A stretch of 35,913 bases of DNA from an uncultured Opitutia bacterium (GTDB taxonomy: Bacteria; Verrucomicrobiota; Verrucomicrobiia; Opitutales; Opitutaceae): positions 1 through 35,913 of the forward strand of contig CAITWF010000050.1 in NCBI GenBank assembly GCA_903896015.1, read 5' to 3'. Positions 14,340-21,961 of the stretch are shown here, piece by piece. The notes beneath the pieces were generated by a model. It made no database searches, was not told the origin of the DNA, and saw only the letters and a list, made by a program, of their open reading frames with translations. The position numbers were made by a program, and so were the translations under genes. Within the stretch, counting starts at the first letter, position 1; each line of letters starts with the position of its first letter.

Positions 14340-16346
14340 CTACTTCGCCGGCCAAACCCGCACGAGCACAACGCCGTGGCGGGCAACGGTCGCGGAGAAT
14401 TTTTCTTTCTCCGCTCCTAGATTCTTCTGCCGCCAGAGATCGCGGACATTTTGCGCGCCCGTCAGGCCGAGTTGCGACCACGACACGGAAATATCCTGCG
14501 ACTCCTCGGCGAGGTTAAAGAGGCCGACCGCGCGCGAGCCGTCGGCGAGTTCCTTCACGTAGATCTGCTTGCGACCATCGACGATGAGTTGGGCGGCGGG
14601 TTTGCCGAGTCTGTCCTGATCGAGGGCGAGCACCTCGTCGTTAGTGAGGAGGCTGAGGGTGAAGTCGTCGGCTTTCTCAAGCGGGCAGCCGATGAGCAGC
14701 GGTGCGGACAGGAGGCACCAGAGCGAGATGTGCGTGTATTGCTCGTTGGGTGTCAGGCGCGAGGGGCGGATGTTTTTGCCGCTGCCGACGTCGACCGGGC
14801 CGACGACGAGCATGTCGGGATCGTTCCAGTGGCCGGGGCCGCCGAACGCGCGCCATTTCTCCTGCTGCGCCCAGATACTGTAGAGGCTGCCCCAGGAATC
14901 GTGAATGTCACCGGTTGTCCGCCAAGCGTTGAGGAGATCGACGTCGCCCGCGATCTCCTCAAAGGGGAAACTGTTCGAGTAACTGTAAACCATGTCGCGA
15001 CCGGAGGCGCGGAGCGCGCGCGCCATGGTGGCGAGGTTGCCGCGAAAAGCCGCGGCATCTTCGGGCGGCGCGGAGTTGCGGGGGTTCCAGTCGTATTTGA
15101 GGTAGTCGATTCCCCACGCCGCCCACTGCTTGGCGTCGGCGTCGGCAAAGGAAATTTTTCCGTGGTGGCGGCGGCGTTTGCCGGCCGCGTCGTCGCGCAT
15201 CGCCGCCGACCACGCGCCAAGCGAATCATCGGAGCTGCCTCCGGCAAATCCGGCGTACGAGGTGTCCCACGGCGTCGAATAAATCCCCGCGCGCAGCCCC
15301 ATCGCGTGGAGTTCGTCGCAGAGTTTTTTCAAGTCGGGAAACTTTTCATTGCCCAGCAGCGCGTGGCCCGGACCGGTGCGCGCGCCCTGCCAGGCGTCGT
15401 CAATGTTCACATAGCTCCAGCCGTGTTCGATAAGCCCGCGGTCACGCATGGCACGCGCGGAGGCGAGGACCTTCTCCTGATCGACGGACACGCCCCAGCA
15501 GTTCCAACTGTTCCATCCCAGCGGCGGCGTGAGCGAAATTTTTTCGCCGACCTCGATGTGAAGCTGCCTCACGAACGTGCCGCGGGCGTTGGTCGCGTGA
15601 ATGGTGACGGCATGGGTGCCGGGCGCGGCAAGTTTACCGGTAATTAGGCCGGTCACCGTGTCGAGTGCGAGGCCCGCTGGCAGGCCGTCGGCGGCAAACG
15701 ACATCGGGCGATCTCCCGTCGCGGGGATTTGAAACAAAAACGGATTACCCGGGCGCACGCCAAAAACCTGCGGTCCGTTGATCCGCGGTGCCGCAGGCGC
15801 GGCCGGCGTAAGAATTATCGCCGCCTCTTCGATCTCAGGAGGAACAGCCGACTTTGGCTTTGTTGCCGCCCCGTCCTCAATCGCGAGCGTTGCATCCACG
15901 AAATCTGCGAACGCTTGTGTGTCGTTATTTCCCAGATCAGCGATCACAAAGACGAGTATGCGCCGGCCGCTCAGGTCGAGGTCGATCGCTACGGGCGCGT
16001 CGCCCTTTTTCATATCGCGGCGCCAGAGCGATTGGCCGTCGCCAAAAATTTCGAGGCGAACGGCGGAGGCGGACCCCGTGGCATCGTCGACGCCGGCAGT
16101 GGCGGTGAGGCGCGTGGCACCGTTGAGTTCGACGGCGGAGCGGCTTTCGGCCTGCATGCCCACACCCTTCGTGAATTCACGGCCCGCGATGCGCAGCGCC
16201 TGGTTCTTCGCGTTCTTGTTGAGCGCAGGGCGCGCGTGATCGAAGTCGGCATCGCGAGCATTTACGACCGCGGAAAGCGAGAGGTCTGCGGCGCGCGCGA
16301 TCGAGGAGAGGAACAGCAGGGCAAGGGTAAGGCGAATGCGGTGCAT
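14340..16346 (-). CDS. Secreted GH27 alpha-galactosidase with NPCBM domain
   Basis: The 668-residue protein has a signal peptide ending IARAADLS (about 19-20), an NPCBM-type carbohydrate-binding domain (about 20-158; FTKGVGMQAESRSAVELNG), an Ig-like putative-sugar-binding segment (about 185-267; GLPAGLALDTVTGLITGKLA) and a GH27 barrel from TPPLGWNSWNCWG (273-285). The nucleophile is Asp419 in YLKYDW; the acid/base is Asp480 in WRTTGDIHDSW. IDDAWQ (315-320) keeps both acidic residues that recognise the galactose C4/C6 hydroxyls, which favours alpha-galactosidase over the beta-L-arabinopyranosidases also placed in GH27. A C-terminal beta-sandwich ends the protein. It lies 56 bases after the fucosidase gene and 62 before the permease. 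It would release terminal alpha-galactose in the periplasm or outside. Confidence 0.92.
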   Translation of the reverse strand: MHRIRLTLALLFLSSIARAADLSLSAVVNARDADFDHARPALNKNAKNQALRIAGREFTKGVGMQAESRSAVELNGATRLTATAGVDDATGSASAVRLEIFGDGQSLWRRDMKKGDAPVAIDLDLSGRRILVFVIADLGNNDTQAFADFVDATLAIEDGAATKPKSAVPPEIEEAAIILTPAAPAAPRINGPQVFGVRPGNPFLFQIPATGDRPMSFAADGLPAGLALDTVTGLITGKLAAPGTHAVTIHATNARGTFVRQLHIEVGEKISLTPPLGWNSWNCWGVSVDQEKVLASARAMRDRGLIEHGWSYVNIDDAWQGARTGPGHALLGNEKFPDLKKLCDELHAMGLRAGIYSTPWDTSYAGFAGGSSDDSLGAWSAAMRDDAAGKRRRHHGKISFADADAKQWAAWGIDYLKYDWNPRNSAPPEDAAAFRGNLATMARALRASGRDMVYSYSNSFPFEEIAGDVDLLNAWRTTGDIHDSWGSLYSIWAQQEKWRAFGGPGHWNDPDMLVVGPVDVGSGKNIRPSRLTPNEQYTHISLWCLLSAPLLIGCPLEKADDFTLSLLTNDEVLALDQDRLGKPAAQLIVDGRKQIYVKELADGSRAVGLFNLAEESQDISVSWSQLGLTGAQNVRDLWRQKNLGAEKEKFSATVARHGVVLVRVWPAK

Positions 16347-16402
16347 AGGGGTTTAAACGGTTGAAAGACGGGTCATCGGTAGACGGGAATCCGGGTCGGG
16401 GG

Positions 16403-18220
16403 TTACTTGAGCGGCGAAAGTTCGAGCTGGCGCAAACGCATCAAGCTAGCCCCGCCGAGATCTATCGCGCGCACGGCAAGCAGGAACTCGCCCGCCGGCA
16501 ACGCAATCTCGCCGAGCGGATCGCTGCGAAAATCTCCGATGCGATCGGTCGGTGTCACGCGGCCCACGAGCTTCTGGTCGGCGACCGTCACGGCGAATGC
16601 GCCGTGCGCGTCTTTCGTCGCGGTGCTGTAGTTCGCGGAGAGTTTGAAACGTGTCGGCGCTGCCACGCGCACGCGCCATTCGACACCGGCGTCGAGGCTC
16701 GTCCACGACTCGATCACGTCGTTGCTTTTCTTCGCATCACCGTAACGCCCGCCTTTACCTGTGAGTTGGCCGTCGAAGACATGCAGCGACGTTGTCTCGC
16801 CCTTAGCGGCGAGCAAACGCGCGCGATTCGCCACGATGTCGCCGACACACTCCACTTCGATCACGCTGTCGACCTGATCGCTTCCGACGGTGGGGACGGC
16901 GAGTTCGACGTCGTCCGCGTTGAGGCGTTTCGCGGTGACGGCGCGGTTCGTCGTGAGCACGCGCGCGGAATTGATTTCGGACTGCAGGCCAGCGATGAGC
17001 AGCTTGCCGTCCCGCGGCCAGTGAAACACGTGGAGATAGAGCGTGCCGCCCTTGCGCGTCGACGCGCCCCAGTTCTGCACCGGCAGCGGCGTGCGATCGC
17101 AGCCGTAGATGCTGGCGGAGTTTTTCTGCATCCACGCGCCGATTCCGCGCAGGATTTTCTGATCGGGATCGTCGATCACGCCGTCGCCACGCGGGCCGAT
17201 ATTCATGAGGACGTTGCCGCCCTTTGAGACCGCCTCGGCCAGCAGGCGAATGAAGTGCTCGGGTGGCTTGTGCGACGTGTCGAATTTGCTGAAGCCGTAG
17301 GATTCATTCGTCGTCGGGATGCCCTCCCAGTGGCCAGGCGTGTCGGGAAAATACGCGGGCCGATCGGCGGTGGACTTGTAGTCGCCGTAGTTGCCGAGCA
17401 GGCGGCCGTTCACGACCACGTGCGCATCGGCGGCGCGCACCGCCTCGAGAATCCGCCGGTTTTCCTCGGGCGGAAGCTTGCTCGGCGTATCGAACCAAAG
17501 AATGTCCGGATGATACATCGCGATGAGTTCGCGAATTTGCGGGATGGATTTCTCGGTGACGTAGTGCTGCGCCTTCGGCAGGAAGTCAGGGCGCCGCCCC
17601 TTCCACCAATTCGGGTCATCGCGGTTTTTGTCGCCGCCAGGGTTGTCGTAGTCCCAGTCGTTACCGGGCGCGTCGGGATGCTCCCAGTCGAAGGCGTGCG
17701 AATAATAAAAGCCAAACTTGAGTCCGTATTTTTTGCACGCGGCGGATAGCTCGGCCATCGGGTCGCGTTTGAATTTGGTGACGTTGATGTTGTAGTCGGA
17801 AACCTTCGAAGGCCACATCGCGAATCCGTCGTGGTGCTTCGCCGTGATGATCAGATAACGCATTCCAGCGTCGTGCATGAGCCGCACCCACGCATCGGCA
17901 TCGAATTTCGCGGCGTTGAACGGAAGCGCGACCTTTTCGAGATAGGTGGCGCGCGGGATTTTCAGCACGCGCATGATGTGTTCGGCATATCCGCCCCCCT
18001 TTCGCCCCTCGAACTCGTTACCAAGCGATGAGTAGACACCCCAGTGGACGAAGCAGCCGAAACGCGCTTCCGTGTGCCAGGCAATGCGCTCGTCGCGCGC
18101 GGGATCCGGCTCGTCGAGCGAGTGCAGGATCATCGGGGGCTCATCGGTGGCACGCAGGACTAGGACAATCATACTCGCCACGAAGGCAAAGCGGACAAAG
18201 GCGGGGCAAAGGCGACACAT
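16403..18220 (-). CDS. Secreted GH29 alpha-L-fucosidase
   Basis: The 605-residue protein starts with a short hydrophobic segment (FAFVASMIVLVL, 11-22) acting as signal peptide. The GH29 barrel follows: RFGCFVHWGVYS with fucose-contacting His59, ITAKHHDGFAMW with His129-His130, and nucleophile Asp244 in DILWFDTP. NVLMNIGPRGDGVI and the GIGAWMQKN segment close the catalytic domain (about 355-365). A beta-sandwich and a further C-terminal domain (about 450-605) with LAVRAIDLGGASLMRLRQLE follow, of the type found attached to many verrucomicrobial and planctomycete fucosidases. It should cleave alpha-L-fucosyl caps from glycans such as xyloglucan, fucoidan-derived oligosaccharides or mucin-type chains; which one is unknown. 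First gene of the minus-strand series, divergent from araF. Confidence 0.93.
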   Translation of the reverse strand: MCRLCPAFVRFAFVASMIVLVLRATDEPPMILHSLDEPDPARDERIAWHTEARFGCFVHWGVYSSLGNEFEGRKGGGYAEHIMRVLKIPRATYLEKVALPFNAAKFDADAWVRLMHDAGMRYLIITAKHHDGFAMWPSKVSDYNINVTKFKRDPMAELSAACKKYGLKFGFYYSHAFDWEHPDAPGNDWDYDNPGGDKNRDDPNWWKGRRPDFLPKAQHYVTEKSIPQIRELIAMYHPDILWFDTPSKLPPEENRRILEAVRAADAHVVVNGRLLGNYGDYKSTADRPAYFPDTPGHWEGIPTTNESYGFSKFDTSHKPPEHFIRLLAEAVSKGGNVLMNIGPRGDGVIDDPDQKILRGIGAWMQKNSASIYGCDRTPLPVQNWGASTRKGGTLYLHVFHWPRDGKLLIAGLQSEINSARVLTTNRAVTAKRLNADDVELAVPTVGSDQVDSVIEVECVGDIVANRARLLAAKGETTSLHVFDGQLTGKGGRYGDAKKSNDVIESWTSLDAGVEWRVRVAAPTRFKLSANYSTATKDAHGAFAVTVADQKLVGRVTPTDRIGDFRSDPLGEIALPAGEFLLAVRAIDLGGASLMRLRQLELSPLK

Positions 18221-18383
18221 GTGGGGTGGTGGGAACGAGAATATTCCACAGGCGCGGGCCTGCGGAAAGCGATGAGGCGTTTACATGGTTAAGTGGCGGA
18301 ACTGTCATGTCGACTTTTCGCTATTGCCACTCGCGCCAGCGGCTCGCTGTTGTCACAACCTGATTAGTCAGTCTTTTGCCCCC
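18221..18383. promoter_or_regulatory. Divergent regulatory region, fucosidase operon / araFGH
   Basis: This 163-bp spacer separates the start codons of the GH29 gene (minus) and araF (plus), so both promoters must lie here. Three perfect inverted repeats are visible: GAATATTC at 18239-18246, CAGGC-gcgg-GCCTG just to its right, and GTTGT-C-ACAAC at 18349-18359, 25 bases before the araF ATG. The last is the best-placed candidate operator for araF. No regulator gene adjoins it, and no clear -35/-10 pair stands out. Confidence 0.45.
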
Positions 18384-19373
18384 ATGAAAATCCCGTCCAC
18401 CCCGCCCGTTCGCTTATTCATCGTTCTTGCGCTCGTACTCAGCGCACTCGGCGCACTCGGCGCGCCGATTAAAATCGGCTTTCTGGTGAAGCAACCCGAG
18501 GAACCTTGGTTCCAACTCGAGTGGAAATTCGCCGACAAAGCCGCGAAGGATCTAGGATTCACGCTCGTGAAGATCGGCGCGACGGACGGTGAAAAAGTGT
18601 TGAGTGCGATCGACAATCTCGCGGCCGGCGGCGCGCAGGGCTTCGTGATTTGCACGCCCGACACGCGGCTCGGGCCCGGCATCGTCGCCAAGGCGAACGG
18701 CGCCAACCTCAAGGTCATCGCCGTCGACGATCAGTTCCTCGGCGCCGGCGGCAAACCAATGGCCAAGGTCCACTACCTCGGCATCTCCGCGGGCAAGATC
18801 GGCGAAGAAGTCGGCAAGACGCTCGCCGCCGAAATGAAGAAGCGCGGCTGGACCGCAGCCGACACTGCCGTGTGCGCTGTGACCTTCGAGGAAGTGGCGA
18901 CCATCAAAGAGCGCACCGACGGCGCGATCGCCGCCCTCACCGCCGCAGGTTTCCCGAAAGAAAAGATTTTCAAGGCGGCGGAGCGCACCAATGACATTCC
19001 CGGGGCGTTTGATGCCGTGAACGTGCTCCTCACGCAGAAGTCCGGGATGAAGCACTGGCTCGTCTGCGGCGGCAACGATAGCGCTGTGCTCGGTGCCGTG
19101 CGCGCGCTCGAGGGCAGCGGATTCGCCGCCGATAGTTGTGTGGGAGTCGGCATCAACGGCACCGACTGCATCACCGAACTCGAAAAGGCGAAGCTCACCT
19201 CGTTTTATGGCTCGATGCTGCTCTCCGCAAAAGCCCACGGCTACCAGACTGCCGAAATGATGTTTCACTGGATCAAGGACGGCAAGGAGCCGCCGCTCGA
19301 TTCACGCACCGTCGGCGTCTTGATCACGCGGGAGAATTTCCAGCAGGTGCTGAAGGACCAGGGCATTCGCTGA
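18384..19373 (+). CDS. araF: L-arabinose ABC transporter periplasmic binding protein AraF
   Basis: The 329-residue lipid-free binding protein has a signal peptide ending ALGALGA and then KIGFLVKQPEEPWFQLEWKF, nearly identical in pattern to E. coli AraF. It continues with DLGFTLVKIGATDGEKVLSA, GFVICTPDTRLG, VIAVDDQFL, NDIPGAFDAVNVLL, KHWLVCGGNDSAVLGAVRAL and VLITRENFQQVL. These include the sugar-contacting Lys, Glu, Asn and Asp positions of the arabinose-binding protein. It captures L-arabinose (and perhaps D-galactose or D-fucose) in the periplasm for AraG/AraH. The start at 18384 is chosen because the signal peptide begins there; an upstream in-frame ATG at 18285 would put 33 extra residues before it. 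Confidence 0.93.
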   Translation: MKIPSTPPVRLFIVLALVLSALGALGAPIKIGFLVKQPEEPWFQLEWKFADKAAKDLGFTLVKIGATDGEKVLSAIDNLAAGGAQGFVICTPDTRLGPGIVAKANGANLKVIAVDDQFLGAGGKPMAKVHYLGISAGKIGEEVGKTLAAEMKKRGWTAADTAVCAVTFEEVATIKERTDGAIAALTAAGFPKEKIFKAAERTNDIPGAFDAVNVLLTQKSGMKHWLVCGGNDSAVLGAVRALEGSGFAADSCVGVGINGTDCITELEKAKLTSFYGSMLLSAKAHGYQTAEMMFHWIKDGKEPPLDSRTVGVLITRENFQQVLKDQGIR

Positions 19374-19387
19374 TTGCAACGCAGGAC

Positions 19388-19431
19388 GTCAGTCTTGCTG
19401 ACACCGCCGTGCGAACGCCGTAGGCGCGCAC
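19388..19431 (+). other. Intercistronic hairpins between araF and araG
   Basis: GTCAG-tcttg-CTGAC (19388-19402) is followed by a stronger structure at 19409-19431: GTGCG and CGCAC enclose CGCC-gta-GGCG, nine base pairs with a two-base bulge. There is no T-run, so it is not an intrinsic terminator. Hairpins in this position often protect the binding-protein message from 3' decay, giving more binding protein than ATPase and permease. Confidence 0.5.
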
Positions 19432-19471
19432 CGCACCTGCGAGCCAGACGCCCAGCAAAACCAAACCCGTC

Positions 19472-20980
19472 GTGAGTTCCTCCGCTTTCCTCGCGTTCGA
19501 TCACGTCTCGATGGAGTTTCCGGGCGTGAAGGCGCTGGACGACGTCTCTTTCGACGTCCGCGCCGGGTCGATCCATGCGTTGATGGGCGAGAACGGCGCG
19601 GGGAAGTCCACGCTGCTGAAAATTCTCAGCGGCGCCTACTCACCCACCGGCGGCGCGCTCGCGATTAACGGCGGAAAAAGAGTCTTCACGAATACTGCTG
19701 ACGCCCTCGCGGCTGGCGTCGCGGTGATCTATCAGGAACTTCACCTCGTCCCCGAAATGAGCGTGGCGGAGAATCTTTTCCTCGGCCATCTACCGCAGCG
19801 CTTCGGCATTGTGAACCGCCGCGCGCTCGCCGACGCCGCGCGAAAACAACTCGAATTAATCGGCGAAAACATCGATCCGTGGATGAAACTCGGCAGGCTC
19901 TCGCTCGGCCAGCGCCAGATGGTTGAAATCGCGAAAGCGCTCACGCGCGGCGCGCGCATCATCGCGTTCGACGAGCCGACGAGCAGTCTCTCCGACCGCG
20001 AGGTCCGGCGGCTTTTCAAAATCATCCGCGAACTCCGGGAGCGCGGCTGCGCCATCCTCTACGTCTCACATCGCATGGAGGAAATTTTCGAACTCGGCGA
20101 CCGCATCACGATCCTGCGCGATGGCAAGCACGTGGAAACAAACGAACTCGCCAATCTCACGCGCGATGCCGTCGTGCAGCGCATGGTCGGTCGCAAACTC
20201 GCCGACATCTACAATTACACCCCGCGCGCCTGCGGAGAAAATGGAATGATCGTCGAGGGCCTGTGCGGCCCGGGATTGAGCGAGCCGTGTTCGTTTAACG
20301 CGAAATCAGGAGAAATCTTCGGCTTCTTCGGACTCATCGGCGCCGGACGCAGCGAGTTGATGAAGCTGCTGTTCGGCGCGACGGAGAAGACCGCCGGCCG
20401 CGTGACGATCGGGGGCAAGCCACTCGAAATCGTTTCGCCGCGCGAAGCAATCGAAGCGGGCGTCGTGCTCTGCCCTGAGGACCGCAAGAAAGAGGGCATC
20501 GTTCCGGTGCGCTCCGTCCTCGAAAACACCAACCTTTCCGCCCGCCGCCGCAAAGCGCGCGCCGGCGTGCTAGTCGACGAGTCGTGGGAACAGTCCAACG
20601 CCAGAGATCGCTGCGCCCAGCTGCGCGTGAAGACGCCGTCGGTGCGCCAGCTCATCCGCAATCTTTCCGGCGGGAATCAACAGAAAGTCATCCTCGGTCG
20701 CTGGCTCTCAGAGACGGTGAAAGTTATCCTGCTCGACGAGCCGACGCGCGGTATCGATGTCGGCGCCAAGAGTGAAATCTACGGCATCATGCAGGAACTC
20801 GCGAAGTCGGGCGTATGCGTGATCGTCGTGTCGAGCGAGTTGCCCGAAGTGCTTGGCGTGTCCGATCGGATTGCAGTCATGCGCCAGGGAAAAATTGCCG
20901 CCATCCTTGAGCGCGCGGACGCAAACGAGGAGAAACTATTGAAACTAGCGCTGCCGCTGGAGACACAGCGGGCCTCCTAA
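19472..20980 (+). CDS. araG: L-arabinose ABC transporter ATP-binding protein AraG
   Basis: The 502-residue protein holds two fused ATPase domains, as in AraG, RbsA and MglA. The first has Walker A GENGAGKST (39-47), signature-like LSLGQRQMVEIAKAL, Walker B IIAFDEPTSSLS and SHRMEEIF. The second has the degenerate loop GLIGAGRSEL, LSGGNQQKVILGRWL and VILLDEPTRGIDVGAKSEIY. Specific stretches such as VIYQELHLVPEMSVAEN and VVLCPEDRKKEGIVPVRSV match AraG closely. The start is GTG at 19472, 98 bases after araF. It powers arabinose uptake at the inner membrane through AraH. Confidence 0.93.
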   Translation: MSSSAFLAFDHVSMEFPGVKALDDVSFDVRAGSIHALMGENGAGKSTLLKILSGAYSPTGGALAINGGKRVFTNTADALAAGVAVIYQELHLVPEMSVAENLFLGHLPQRFGIVNRRALADAARKQLELIGENIDPWMKLGRLSLGQRQMVEIAKALTRGARIIAFDEPTSSLSDREVRRLFKIIRELRERGCAILYVSHRMEEIFELGDRITILRDGKHVETNELANLTRDAVVQRMVGRKLADIYNYTPRACGENGMIVEGLCGPGLSEPCSFNAKSGEIFGFFGLIGAGRSELMKLLFGATEKTAGRVTIGGKPLEIVSPREAIEAGVVLCPEDRKKEGIVPVRSVLENTNLSARRRKARAGVLVDESWEQSNARDRCAQLRVKTPSVRQLIRNLSGGNQQKVILGRWLSETVKVILLDEPTRGIDVGAKSEIYGIMQELAKSGVCVIVVSSELPEVLGVSDRIAVMRQGKIAAILERADANEEKLLKLALPLETQRAS

Positions 20981-20992
20981 TTCCCTTTCGAC

Positions 20993-21955
20993 ATGGCTAC
21001 CGATTCCTCTGCCACCGCGCGCAAGCCCATCGCCGAGTTTTTCGACAAGGCGGGGATGCTCGTCGTGCTCGCGATCCTCTTCATCGCGTGCTCCCTGTTC
21101 GTTGAAAATTTCTTCTCGCTGGCGAACATGAAGGGCCTCGCGCTCGCCGTCTCGATGACGGGCATGGTCTCGTGCACGATGCTGTTCTGCCTCGCGGCGG
21201 GTGACTTCGATTTGTCGATTGGCTCGGTCGTCGCATGCGCAGGCGTGCTCGCGGCGGTTGTGATGAACAAGAGCGAAAGCATCGCTCTCGGCGTCGGGGC
21301 GGCCCTCGGACTGGGCGCGCTGGTCGGTTTCATCAACGGCTTCGTTGTCGCGAAACTGAAGATCAACGCGCTTATCACGACGCTCGCCACGATGCAGATC
21401 GTGCGCGGATTCGGGTTCATCATTTCCGGCGGCACGGCGGTCGGCATCGGCATAGAGGATTTCTTTGGACTCGGCAACTCTGCGTTTCTCGGCGTGCCGA
21501 CGCCCGTGTGGATCACGGCGGCGTGTTTCGCGATGTTCGGATTTATTTTGAACCGCACCGTCTTCGGCCGCGACACGCTCGCCGTCGGCGGCAACTCCGA
21601 GGCATCACACCTCGCGGGCATCGCCGTCACGCGCGTGAAAATTGCGATCTTCACGGCGCAGGGCGTGATGGCGGCATTCGCGGGCATCGTGCTTTCGTCG
21701 CGCGTGACGAGCGGCCAGCCGAACACCTCGCAGGGATTCGAGCTCGAGGTGATATCGGCGTGCGTGCTCGGTGGCGTGTCGCTGACGGGCGGCGTGGGCA
21801 GCATGGCCTTCGTGATCGCAGGCGTGCTCATCATGGGCATCGTCCAGAACGCGATGAACCTCATGAACGTCGCGACCTTCTACCAATATGTCGCGCGTGG
21901 ACTCATCCTGCTCGCCGCCGTGCTATTCGATCGGTGGAAGCGGCGAAAAAGCTAG
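20993..21955 (+). CDS. araH: L-arabinose ABC transporter permease AraH
   Basis: The 320-residue inner-membrane protein has eight to ten hydrophobic segments and the AraH-typical stretches AGMLVVLAILFIACSLFVEN, LFCLAAGDFDLSIGSVVACA, AKLKINALITTLATMQIVRG and SACVLGGVSLTGGVGSMAFV. It ends YVARGLILLAAVLFDRWKRR, again like AraH. It follows araG by 12 bases and completes the importer. Its stop lies seven bases from the convergent stop of the DUF5107 gene, with no room for a terminator between them. No arabinose isomerase, kinase or epimerase is encoded in the window. Confidence 0.93.
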   Translation: MATDSSATARKPIAEFFDKAGMLVVLAILFIACSLFVENFFSLANMKGLALAVSMTGMVSCTMLFCLAAGDFDLSIGSVVACAGVLAAVVMNKSESIALGVGAALGLGALVGFINGFVVAKLKINALITTLATMQIVRGFGFIISGGTAVGIGIEDFFGLGNSAFLGVPTPVWITAACFAMFGFILNRTVFGRDTLAVGGNSEASHLAGIAVTRVKIAIFTAQGVMAAFAGIVLSSRVTSGQPNTSQGFELEVISACVLGGVSLTGGVGSMAFVIAGVLIMGIVQNAMNLMNVATFYQYVARGLILLAAVLFDRWKRRKS

Positions 21956-21961
21956 GCGACG

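Noticed and set aside
14340-16346. Reading the GH27 enzyme as a beta-L-arabinopyranosidase because of the nearby araFGH
   Set aside because: The IDDAW motif keeps both acidic residues that recognise galactose; arabinopyranosidases in the family are expected to change this site.
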